Shown here: piece by piece, positions 1-5,170 of the stretch | How the letters are laid out: each line of letters begins with the position of its first letter | Position numbering within the stretch: the stretch's first letter is position 1 | Assembly (NCBI GenBank): GCA_021800575.1 | Contig: JAJYYW010000130.1 | Span: 1 to 5,170, forward strand | Direction: 5' to 3' | Origin: a bacterium | GTDB taxonomy: Bacteria; JAMCPX01 | DNA length: 5,170 nucleotides | Program-made: the position numbers and the translations under genes | Notes under the pieces: model-generated | Databases searched by the model: none | Told to the model about the DNA's origin: nothing | What the model saw: the letters and a program-made list of their open reading frames with translations, nothing else

Positions 1-1
1 G

Positions 2-1456
2 TTCAAGAACATGGGCGCCCAGATGGTGAAAGAGGTGGCAAGCAAGACATCGGATGTAGCCGGAGACGGTACGACGACGGCCACTGTTCTCGCACAAGCA
101 ATATTCCGTGAAGGTGTAAAACTGGTTTCGGCAGGCAACAACCCTATTTTGATCAAGCGTGGAATAGACAAGGCGGTCGATGTTGTTGTTGAAGAACTGA
201 AGAAGATCAGCAAACAGACCCGCGATCAGAAAGAGATCGCCCAGGTGGGCACCATTTCGGCGAACAACGATGAGACCATCGGCAAGATTATAGCCCAGGC
301 CATGGACAAAGTCGGTAAAGAAGGAGTCATCACCGTGGAAGAGGCGAAAGGCATGGAGACAACGCTCGATGTTGTGGAAGGTATGCAGTTTGACCGCGGA
401 TATCTGTCGCCGTATTTTGTGACCGATGCGGAGCGTATGGAAGCTGTCCTGGAGGACGCCTACATTCTGACCCACGAGAAGAAGCTTTCCAATATGAAGG
501 AAATGCTTCCCCTGCTGGAACAGATTGCGAAGTCGGGCAAGCCCCTGCTCATCATAGCAGAGGATGTCGAGGGCGAGGCCCTCGCGACCCTGGTCGTCAA
601 TAAGCTGAGAGGCACGCTGAACTGCTGTGCGGTCAAGGCCCCTGGGTTCGGCGACCGGCGGAAGGCGATGCTCGAGGATATCGCGATCCTGACCGGCGGC
701 AGAATGATCGCCGAGGAAATGGGCATCAAGCTCGAGAGCATAACGCTCAAGGATCTCGGTAAGGCAAAGCGGATCGTCGTGGACAAGGAATATACAACCA
801 TCGTCGACGGCGAGGGCAAGAAGTCCGAGATCGACGGCAGGATCAAACAGATCCGTGCCCAGATCCAGGAAACAACGTCGGACTATGACAAAGAGAAACT
901 GCAGGAGAGACTCGCAAAACTGGTCGGCGGTGTGGCCGTCATCAAGGTTGGCGCTGCAACCGAGGCTGAGATGAAAGAGAAGAAGGCCCGGGTTGAGGAC
1001 GCGCTCCATGCGACGAGAGCTGCGGTAGAGGAAGGCGTTGTTCCGGGCGGCGGTGTTGCTCTCATGAGGGCGATCCCCGCGCTCGAGAAGATGAAGCTCG
1101 ACGTGAGAGAAGAACAGCTCGGCGTCGAGATCGTCAGGAAGTCGCTGGAAGAGCCGATCCGGCAGATCAGCGCGAACGCCGGGAAAGAGGGCTCCATCAT
1201 CGTCGAACACGTGAAGGCGGAAAAAGGAAGTTTCGGGTTTAACGCACTGACGGAAAAATACGAAGACCTTATGCAGTCGGGCGTCATCGACCCGACCAAG
1301 GTTGTCAGATCGGCACTGCAGAACGCCGCGTCCGTATCGTCGGTCCTGCTGACGACAGAAGTCATGATAACCGAGAAACCAAAGGATGAGAAAATGCCGG
1401 CAATGCCTCCGGGCGGCATGGGCGGTATGGGTGGAATGGGCGGCATGGAGTATTAA
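2..1456 (+). CDS. groEL: Chaperonin GroEL (Hsp60), 5'-truncated by the window edge
   Basis: This is the large subunit of the cytosolic ATP-driven folding chamber that works with GroES. The frame is open from base 2 (F-K-N, then the ATG at 11 that matches Met69 of E. coli GroEL), so about 65 N-terminal residues lie outside the window and 11 is not the real start. Visible family marks are GDGTTTA with the ATPase Asp (codon 65-67, E. coli D87), the apical-domain stretch [43 protein letters not shown] with the second catalytic Asp (codon 998-1000, E. coli D398), GGGVAL, and [17 protein letters not shown] near the end. The protein closes with the GGM-repeat tail typical of GroEL, ending in GMEY. 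Full length would be close to 549 residues, normal for the family. A Cys-Cys pair sits in the apical domain just before AVKAPGFG. groES, normally just upstream, is not in view. No internal stop or frameshift is seen. Confidence 0.99.
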   Translation, partial: FKNMGAQMVKEVASKTSDVAGDGTTTATVLAQAIFREGVKLVSAGNNPILIKRGIDKAVDVVVEELKKISKQTRDQKEIAQVGTISANNDETIGKIIAQAMDKVGKEGVITVEEAKGMETTLDVVEGMQFDRGYLSPYFVTDAERMEAVLEDAYILTHEKKLSNMKEMLPLLEQIAKSGKPLLIIAEDVEGEALATLVVNKLRGTLNCCAVKAPGFGDRRKAMLEDIAILTGGRMIAEEMGIKLESITLKDLGKAKRIVVDKEYTTIVDGEGKKSEIDGRIKQIRAQIQETTSDYDKEKLQERLAKLVGGVAVIKVGAATEAEMKEKKARVEDALHATRAAVEEGVVPGGGVALMRAIPALEKMKLDVREEQLGVEIVRKSLEEPIRQISANAGKEGSIIVEHVKAEKGSFGFNALTEKYEDLMQSGVIDPTKVVRSALQNAASVSSVLLTTEVMITEKPKDEKMPAMPPGGMGGMGGMGGMEY

Positions 1457-1465
1457 TGCCCCTGC

Positions 1466-1487
1466 CCGGGAGCGCACGATCTCCCGG
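1466..1487 (+). other. Small hairpin just after groEL
   Basis: CCGGGAG (1466-1472) pairs perfectly with CTCCCGG (1481-1487) around an 8-nt loop, starting 9 nt after the groEL stop. No T tract follows immediately; a short TTTTG begins 10 nt later. An alternative 5-bp stem, CGATC (1477-1481) with GATCG (1487-1491), overlaps it and could not form at the same time. It may protect the 3' end of the groEL mRNA or help the main terminator downstream. The pairing is seen; the role is inference. Confidence 0.4.
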
Positions 1488-1511
1488 ATCGTAAGAGTTT
1501 TGTTTCAACAC

Positions 1512-1536
1512 AGGCGGGCGAATGCCCGCCTTTTTT
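1512..1536 (+). terminator. Rho-independent terminator of groEL
   Basis: A perfect 8-bp GC-rich stem, AGGCGGGC (1512-1519) with GCCCGCCT (1524-1531), encloses a GAAT tetraloop and runs into a T tract (1531-1536). It lies 55 nt after the groEL stop codon. This is the standard form of an intrinsic terminator and should separate chaperonin transcription from the nuo operon downstream. Confidence 0.88.
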
Positions 1537-1612
1537 ATGGTGTGTCTCAGCACGTTCCCGGTTCAGTATGGAGCCTGCATGCATTGCCGCATGTGTTTGC
1601 CGGAATATCATC

Positions 1613-1626
1613 TGGTGCCTGCACCA
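1613..1626. repeat. 14-bp dyad, possible operator upstream of nuoA
   Basis: TGGTGC (1613-1618) and its exact complement GCACCA (1621-1626) are separated by two bases. The site lies 49 bp before the TTGACA box at 1676, in the non-coding stretch between the groEL terminator and nuoA. The 6-2-6 symmetry resembles a binding site for a dimeric regulator, but as RNA it could also be a 5-bp stem with a four-base loop. I do not recognise a specific regulator motif, and one such dyad in about 190 non-coding bases may be chance. Confidence 0.25.
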
Positions 1627-1675
1627 TCGCGGTTCAGAATCTTGAGCATAGTTGGATGCATCATTTCATTTTTTC

Positions 1676-1704
1676 TTGACAAGGAGGGGAGAACATAATG
1701 TATA
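1676..1704 (+). promoter_or_regulatory. Candidate sigma-70-type promoter of the nuo operon
   Basis: A perfect -35 consensus, TTGACA (1676-1681), follows a T-rich stretch (1664-1674). At the ideal 17-bp spacing the -10 position reads TGTATA (1699-1704), only 3 of 6 matches. TATATA at 1701-1706 matches better, 4 of 6, but with a 19-bp spacer. CATAAT at 1694-1699 matches 5 of 6 but is too close to that -35. Transcription from any of these would begin near 1706-1715, a few bases before the nuoA ATG at 1723 and downstream of the Shine-Dalgarno-like sequence at 1681. An operon promoter is expected here because a terminator lies upstream, but the exact boxes are uncertain. Confidence 0.35.
1681..1700 (+). 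promoter_or_regulatory. Strong Shine-Dalgarno-like site pointing to an out-of-frame ATG
   Basis: AAGGAGG (1681-1687) is an excellent match to the anti-Shine-Dalgarno and is followed 10 nt later by ATG (1698-1700). That ATG is not in the nuoA frame: it opens a 51-codon frame that overlaps nuoA and stops at TGA 1851-1853. Either the true nuoA start is here and a one-base change lies between 1700 and about 1740, or this is a short leader peptide, or the purine-rich stretch is a promoter spacer that is never transcribed. Confidence 0.45.
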
Positions 1705-1722
1705 TAGAAAAAGTTAATCCAT

Positions 1723-2082
1723 ATGATAAATTACAGTTTTATAAACATAGCAATTTACGCACTCATTGTTGTCGGCTTTGCGGTGGTCACCGTGATGCTC
1801 TCAGCAGTCGTGGGACCGAAGGCAAAGTCCAAAGAAAAGCTTTCACCCTATGAATGCGGTGTCGAGCCGGTCGGTAATGCACGATTCAGTTTTCCGGTGA
1901 AATATTATATCATAGCCCTTATGTTTCTGATTTTCGACGTGGAAGTCGTGTTTATGTATCCCTGGGCAATTGTTGTACGGCCGCTCGGTGCTTACGGTAT
2001 GTATGAGATGGGCGTTTTTATCCTGATCGTCCTCGTCGGCTTCGTCTATGCCTGGAAGAAAGGCGCGTTCGAATGGGAATAG
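1723..2082 (+). CDS. nuoA: NADH-quinone oxidoreductase subunit A
   Basis: This small membrane subunit of complex I (ND3 homologue) sits at the junction of the membrane and peripheral arms, near the quinone channel. The 119-residue product is of normal family length, with three hydrophobic segments at about residues 5-29, 60-84 and 92-112. The loop after the first segment carries the family mark [10 protein letters not shown] (Cys45), matching the conserved cysteine loop of ND3. The second segment holds [11 protein letters not shown], with the conserved acidic residues Asp72 and Glu74. In this frame stops at 1696 and 1705 leave ATG 1723 as the first normal start, and the N-terminus [12 protein letters not shown] looks natural for NuoA. 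The odd point is the lack of a good ribosome binding site here: the strong one at 1681 serves an out-of-frame ATG at 1698. The first ~60 bases are also clearly more AT-rich than the rest of the operon. The 3' end overlaps nuoB by 10 nt. Identity is sure; the exact start is not. Confidence 0.95.
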   Translation: MINYSFINIAIYALIVVGFAVVTVMLSAVVGPKAKSKEKLSPYECGVEPVGNARFSFPVKYYIIALMFLIFDVEVVFMYPWAIVVRPLGAYGMYEMGVFILIVLVGFVYAWKKGAFEWE

Positions 2083-2570
2083 AGGAAAAACTCGGCGACA
2101 GCATATTTACCACCAAGTTGGACGCACTGGTCAACTGGTCGAGAAAAAACTCACTGTGGCCCCTGCCGTTCGGAACGGCGTGCTGTGCGATTGAATTCAT
2201 GGCGACCGTGGGAACGCGGTTTGACCTCGCCCGGTTCGGAGCAGAAGCCATGAGATTTTCCCCGCGGCAGTCGGATATGCTTATCGTTGCGGGGACCATA
2301 TCGAACAAGATGGCTCCCGTTTTAAAGAAGATCTACGATCAGATGGCTGAACCGAAGTGGGTTGTATCCATGGGGTCATGTGCAACGTCCGGAGGCATAT
2401 TCGATTCGTATCCCACCCTGCAGGGCATCGATACTATCATTCCCGTCGATGTGTATGTGACGGGCTGTCCTCCGAGGCCCGAGGCGCTGATCGACGCCAT
2501 CATGCAGCTGCAGGAGATCATCAAACAGGAATCCGTACGAAGACCGCGAAAGGCGATGACCGTACAATAA
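2073..2570 (+). CDS. nuoB: NADH-quinone oxidoreductase subunit B (cluster N2 subunit)
   Basis: NuoB (PSST homologue) lies in the connecting arm of complex I and binds the terminal [4Fe-4S] cluster N2, which passes electrons to quinone. The protein has 165 residues, normal for the family. All four expected cluster ligands are present: the tandem pair Cys37-Cys38 in [12 protein letters not shown], Cys103 in MGSCATSGG, and Cys132 in [26 protein letters not shown] (residues 61-75) is another strongly conserved block. The ATG lies inside the end of nuoA (10-nt overlap, different frame) with AAAGG about 9 nt upstream, so translation is probably coupled to nuoA. The C-terminus ends shortly after the last helix ([11 protein letters not shown]), without an extension. 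Next to nuoC, it is a standard complex I gene with nothing missing. Confidence 0.98.
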   Translation: MGIEEKLGDSIFTTKLDALVNWSRKNSLWPLPFGTACCAIEFMATVGTRFDLARFGAEAMRFSPRQSDMLIVAGTISNKMAPVLKKIYDQMAEPKWVVSMGSCATSGGIFDSYPTLQGIDTIIPVDVYVTGCPPRPEALIDAIMQLQEIIKQESVRRPRKAMTVQ

Positions 2571-2571
2571 T

Positions 2572-3075
2572 ATGTCAGAGTTGATTGAAACCATACAGAA
2601 GAGATTCGGTGAGAAGATTGTATCCGTGCAGGAGGACTTCAGGCCGCGTTCGATCCGGGTCCGGGTTGGGGATCTGGTCGAGGTCATGACCGCATTGAAG
2701 AACGAAGAGCCGTTCAGGTTCAACCAGATACTGGACATTGCCGGTGTCGACTTCCTGAATCAGAAGCCGCGGTTCCTGGTCGCGTACATCCTGCTCTCGA
2801 CGGTCACCAACAAACGGCTGATCGTCGAAACTGATGTGGACGAGTTTGAACCCGTGCCGAGCCTGATCGGCGTATGGTGCGGTGCAGACTGGTTCGAGCG
2901 GGAGCTGTACGATATGTTCGGCATCAAGGTGAAAGGGCATCCCAACCTCAAGAGGATCCTGATGTCCGAGGATTTCGAAGGCCACCCGTTGAGAAAAGAT
3001 TTCCCGGTACGCGGAACGGTTCCCCCGGAACAGCGGTACGCCCCGTGGGATAAGAGAAGAACAAGGGAATACTGA
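2572..3075 (+). CDS. nuoC: NADH-quinone oxidoreductase subunit C (30 kDa subunit)
   Basis: NuoC is a soluble connecting-arm subunit without cofactors that packs against NuoD and NuoB. The protein has 167 residues, usual for a stand-alone NuoC. The 30-kDa-subunit signature covers residues 109-130, beginning [17 protein letters not shown] and ending KRIL, and is followed by the typical [12 protein letters not shown] (138-148). Here nuoC is separate from nuoD, unlike the fused nuoCD of E. coli. The start is fixed: it lies 1 nt after the nuoB stop, and in this frame a TGA at 2557 closes the upstream side. No good Shine-Dalgarno is seen at normal spacing (GAAAGG at 2548 is about 18 nt away), so translation probably depends on coupling to nuoB. 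The stop TGA shares one base with the nuoD ATG. Confidence 0.97.
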   Translation: MSELIETIQKRFGEKIVSVQEDFRPRSIRVRVGDLVEVMTALKNEEPFRFNQILDIAGVDFLNQKPRFLVAYILLSTVTNKRLIVETDVDEFEPVPSLIGVWCGADWFERELYDMFGIKVKGHPNLKRILMSEDFEGHPLRKDFPVRGTVPPEQRYAPWDKRRTREY

Positions 3076-4262
3076 TGTTTACTTTCGAAAAACACAAGAA
3101 AGATACCATGATCCTGAATCTCGGCCCGTCCCATAACGCGACCCATGGTACGCTGCGCATCGTGCTCGAACTCGACGGCGAGAGAATCGTAGACGCCAGC
3201 CTCGAGATAGGGTATCTGCACCGTGGTATAGAAAAGATGGCGGAACAGAGGACGTATAACGGTTTTATTCCCCTCACGGACAGGATGAACTACGTTTCGC
3301 CCATCATGAACAACATTTCATACGCACTGGCCGTCGAGAAACTGCTCGGCATAGAAGTCCCGAAACGGGGACAGTACCTCAGGGTCATCATGAACGAGTT
3401 GACGAGGATAGCAGATCACCTGGTCGCCATCGGGACAAACGTCGTCGATATCGGTGCTCTGACCAACTATTTCTATTTCTTCAAGGAAAGGGAACGGATT
3501 TACGACCTGATTGAAAAAATGGTCGGCGCGAGGCTGACGACAACCTTTACACGGGTTGGAGGTCTCGCACGGGACGTAAACGGCGATTTTGCGTCCGATA
3601 TAAAGTTCTTACTGAAAGAAATACCGAAGTCGATCAACGACGTCGATAAGCTTTTGACCAAGAACCGCATCTTCATGGACCGGACCATCAATGTTGGTAC
3701 GATAACCCAGGACAGGGCCCTTGAGTACGGGTTCACAGGACCTGTGCTTCGCGCAACAGGACTTGCGTGGGACCTCAGGAAGAAGCAGCCATACTCGGGG
3801 TATGAAAACTTCGATTTCGATATACCGACCGGCGAAAACGGCGATACCTACGACCGGTACCTCGTCAGAATGGAAGAGATGCGCCAGAGCCTGCGGATCA
3901 TCCAGCAGGCCATCGATCATCTTCCGGACGGTCCGGTCAGTATCGAGGACCCGCACATTACGCTTCCACCGAAGGAAGACGTCTACAATACCATGGAAGG
4001 GCTTATCCACCATTTCATGCTCATCATGTACGGTATTAAGGCCAAGCCCGGGTATGTGTATTTCGGCACGGAGGTCGCGAACGGTGAACTCGGCTTTTAC
4101 ATCGTGAGCGATGGCGAGCAGTACCCGTACAGGCTCAAGGTGCGGCCCCCCTGCTTTGCCATATTTCAGGCATTCCCCGAGATGGTCAGGGGCCTGCTTA
4201 TTTCGGACGCAGTGGCGATTCTCGGCAGCCTGAACATTGTGGCAGGAGAACTGGACAGATGA
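3075..4262 (+). CDS. nuoD: NADH-quinone oxidoreductase subunit D (49 kDa subunit)
   Basis: NuoD, related to the large subunit of [NiFe]-hydrogenases, forms the quinone-reduction pocket of complex I together with NuoB. The 395-residue length is normal. The N-terminal block [13 protein letters not shown] contains His24, and RMNYVSP contains Tyr73. By alignment with Thermus Nqo4 these match His38 and Tyr87, the pair that holds the quinone headgroup. [18 protein letters not shown] (44-61) is the classic 49-kDa signature. [18 protein letters not shown] and the ending VAGELDR are the expected C-terminal blocks. One deviation is Asn21 in place of the very common Pro in HPATHG or HPSTHG. AAGGGA at 3063-3068 gives a good ribosome binding site 6 nt before the ATG. 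The gene overlaps nuoC by 1 nt and nuoE by 4 nt (ATGA). Confidence 0.98.
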   Translation: MFTFEKHKKDTMILNLGPSHNATHGTLRIVLELDGERIVDASLEIGYLHRGIEKMAEQRTYNGFIPLTDRMNYVSPIMNNISYALAVEKLLGIEVPKRGQYLRVIMNELTRIADHLVAIGTNVVDIGALTNYFYFFKERERIYDLIEKMVGARLTTTFTRVGGLARDVNGDFASDIKFLLKEIPKSINDVDKLLTKNRIFMDRTINVGTITQDRALEYGFTGPVLRATGLAWDLRKKQPYSGYENFDFDIPTGENGDTYDRYLVRMEEMRQSLRIIQQAIDHLPDGPVSIEDPHITLPPKEDVYNTMEGLIHHFMLIMYGIKAKPGYVYFGTEVANGELGFYIVSDGEQYPYRLKVRPPCFAIFQAFPEMVRGLLISDAVAILGSLNIVAGELDR

Positions 4263-4735
4263 TTCAATTTTCACCGTCAATACTGAGCAAGGTCGAGGAG
4301 TTAAAGAGGATGTATCCCACGAAGGACGCATGCCTGCTCCCGGTTCTGCACATGGCACAGAAAGAGTTTGGGTATATCTCTCCGGAGGTCATGGAGTACG
4401 TGGCAGGCGTGGTCGGCGTACCTCCCGCACGCGTCTATGGCGTAGCAACGTTCTATACCATGTACAATACAAAGCCGGTCGGCAAGTATCACGTACAGGT
4501 ATGCACCAACATTTCATGCCATCTCGAAGGCTCCACGAGCGTACTTGAGACCCTGAAGTCCGTCCTCGGTATAGAAGAGGGAGAGACGACGAAAGACAAT
4601 ATGTTTACCCTGTCGACGGTCGAGTGCCTCGGGGCGTGCGGGTTTGGACCCGTCATACAGATAAACGACGATTACTATGAGCAATGCACGGAAAGCAAAA
4701 TTAAAGAGATCGTAGCCGATCTGAGGAAGAAGTAG
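4259..4735 (+). CDS. nuoE: NADH-quinone oxidoreductase subunit E (24 kDa, [2Fe-2S])
   Basis: NuoE is a thioredoxin-like ferredoxin in the NADH-oxidising tip of complex I. It binds [2Fe-2S] cluster N1a, close to the flavin of NuoF. The 158-residue protein starts with the usual helical part (LLPVLHMAQKEFGYISPEVM, 27-46). The conserved VYGVATFYTMY (59-69) comes next, followed by the cluster ligands as C-x4-C (Cys82, Cys87 in VCTNISCHLEG) and C-x3-C (Cys123, Cys127 in VECLGACGFGP). All four ligands are intact. The ATG overlaps the nuoD stop (ATGA), with AGGAG at 4244-4248 about 10 nt upstream. The stop TAG is followed directly by the nuoF ATG. Similar subunits occur in NAD-linked hydrogenases and formate dehydrogenases, but the nuoABCD genes upstream settle the assignment. 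Confidence 0.97.
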   Translation: MIQFSPSILSKVEELKRMYPTKDACLLPVLHMAQKEFGYISPEVMEYVAGVVGVPPARVYGVATFYTMYNTKPVGKYHVQVCTNISCHLEGSTSVLETLKSVLGIEEGETTKDNMFTLSTVECLGACGFGPVIQINDDYYEQCTESKIKEIVADLRKK

Positions 4736-5170
4736 ATGGAACAGATACTTTTTAATCATGTAGATGGTGCAAAGCTCAACGACATTCAAACGTATATTGC
4801 CGTTGGGGGGTATGCTGCCGCACGGAAAGCAATTACCTCGATGACGAACCTGCAGATCATAGACGAGATGAAGAAATCGGGATTGAGGGGCAGGGGCGGC
4901 GCAGGGTTCCCGGCAGGCATGAAATGGGACTTCGTGCCCAAGGACTTCAAAGGTCCGAGGTACATTTGCTGCAATGCGGATGAGGGTGAGCCGGGTACGT
5001 TCAAAGATCGGGAGATCCTCGAGAAGAACCCCCACCTGCTCATCGAAGGCATGATCATAGCGAGCTATGCGATAGGTGCGGAGCTTTCATTCATATATGT
5101 CAGGGGCGAATTTGTAAAGGGCGCGAACACGCTCGATGCCGCAATCGAGCAGGCGCGCGCGCAGGGGTTC
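4736..5170 (+). CDS. nuoF: NADH-quinone oxidoreductase subunit F, 3'-truncated by the window edge
   Basis: NuoF (51 kDa subunit) binds NADH, FMN and [4Fe-4S] cluster N3, and is where electrons enter complex I. The frame stays open to the last base, giving the first 145 residues of a protein usually near 420-450. GLRGRGGAGFPAGMKW (49-64) is the glycine-rich FMN/NADH site, and CCNADEGEPGTFKDREI (78-94) is the second nucleotide-site signature. YIAVGGYAAARKAI (20-33) is the usual lead-in to the fold. The short N-terminus has no fused thioredoxin-like domain, so this is the simple complex I form rather than the longer HoxF or HydB type. The ATG directly follows the nuoE stop (TAG-ATG), with GAGG at 4723-4726 as ribosome binding site. 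The C-terminal cluster cysteines lie outside the window and cannot be checked. Confidence 0.97.
   Translation, partial: MEQILFNHVDGAKLNDIQTYIAVGGYAAARKAITSMTNLQIIDEMKKSGLRGRGGAGFPAGMKWDFVPKDFKGPRYICCNADEGEPGTFKDREILEKNPHLLIEGMIIASYAIGAELSFIYVRGEFVKGANTLDAAIEQARAQGF

Noticed and set aside
883..1446. 187-codon open frame on the - strand opposite groEL
   Set aside because: It is a Ser/Pro/Thr-rich mirror of groEL codons; the MPPIPPIPP start is only the complement of the GGM tail.
1559..1637. Direct repeat CGGTTCAG at 1559-1566 and 1630-1637
   Set aside because: Eight bases repeated twice, 71 bp apart, with no symmetry and no further copies; this is compatible with chance and too weak to call a regulatory site.
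1655..1662. 8-bp palindrome GATGCATC, and a similar TGCATGCA at 1576-1583
   Set aside because: Short self-complementary words without flanking extension; neither forms a useful hairpin nor matches a site I can name.
1386..1679. 97-codon + strand open frame across the groEL end and the non-coding gap
   Set aside because: Its first part is groEL read out of frame (Arg/Trp-rich), it runs through the terminator hairpin, and it has no family resemblance or ribosome binding site.
3609..4358. 249-codon open frame on the - strand opposite nuoD and the start of nuoE
   Set aside because: It lies fully opposite well-conserved coding sequence, resembles no family I know, and is the kind of long antisense frame that GC-rich codon use produces.
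1..5170. Possible mobile element, CRISPR array, tRNA or novel defence-type system
   Set aside because: No transposase, terminal repeats, spaced direct repeats or cloverleaf is visible, and nearly all sequence is explained by groEL and nuoA-F.

Overview
The window holds the end of a chaperonin gene followed by the first six genes of a respiratory complex I operon, all on the + strand. No RNA gene, mobile element or CRISPR array is visible, and I see no sign of an undescribed system. Protein sequences and gene order (nuoC and nuoD separate, nuoE and nuoF present, GroEL with a GGM tail) fit a Gram-negative bacterium of the deltaproteobacterial or Nitrospirota kind. That placement is inference from general resemblance, not a database match.

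Bases 1-1456 are groEL without its first ~65 codons. It is followed by a small hairpin (1466-1487) and a textbook rho-independent terminator (1512-1536), so chaperonin transcription probably ends there. Bases 1537-1722 are non-coding. They hold a 14-bp dyad (1613-1626), a TTGACA box (1676-1681) and a strong Shine-Dalgarno-like sequence (1681-1689), and probably carry the promoter of the nuo operon.

From 1723 to the end come nuoA, nuoB, nuoC, nuoD, nuoE and the first 145 codons of nuoF. Junctions run from a 10-nt overlap to a 1-nt gap, so the genes are one translationally coupled unit. NuoE and NuoF form the NADH-oxidising tip, which argues for a true NADH:quinone oxidoreductase rather than an 11-subunit Fpo-type complex. 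NuoB, C and D form the connecting arm with the terminal cluster N2 and the quinone site. NuoA is the first membrane subunit. nuoG and the remaining membrane subunits would be expected downstream.

The one real puzzle is the start of nuoA. The strong Shine-Dalgarno points to an ATG at 1698 that is out of frame with nuoA, while the only usable in-frame ATG (1723) has no good ribosome binding site.
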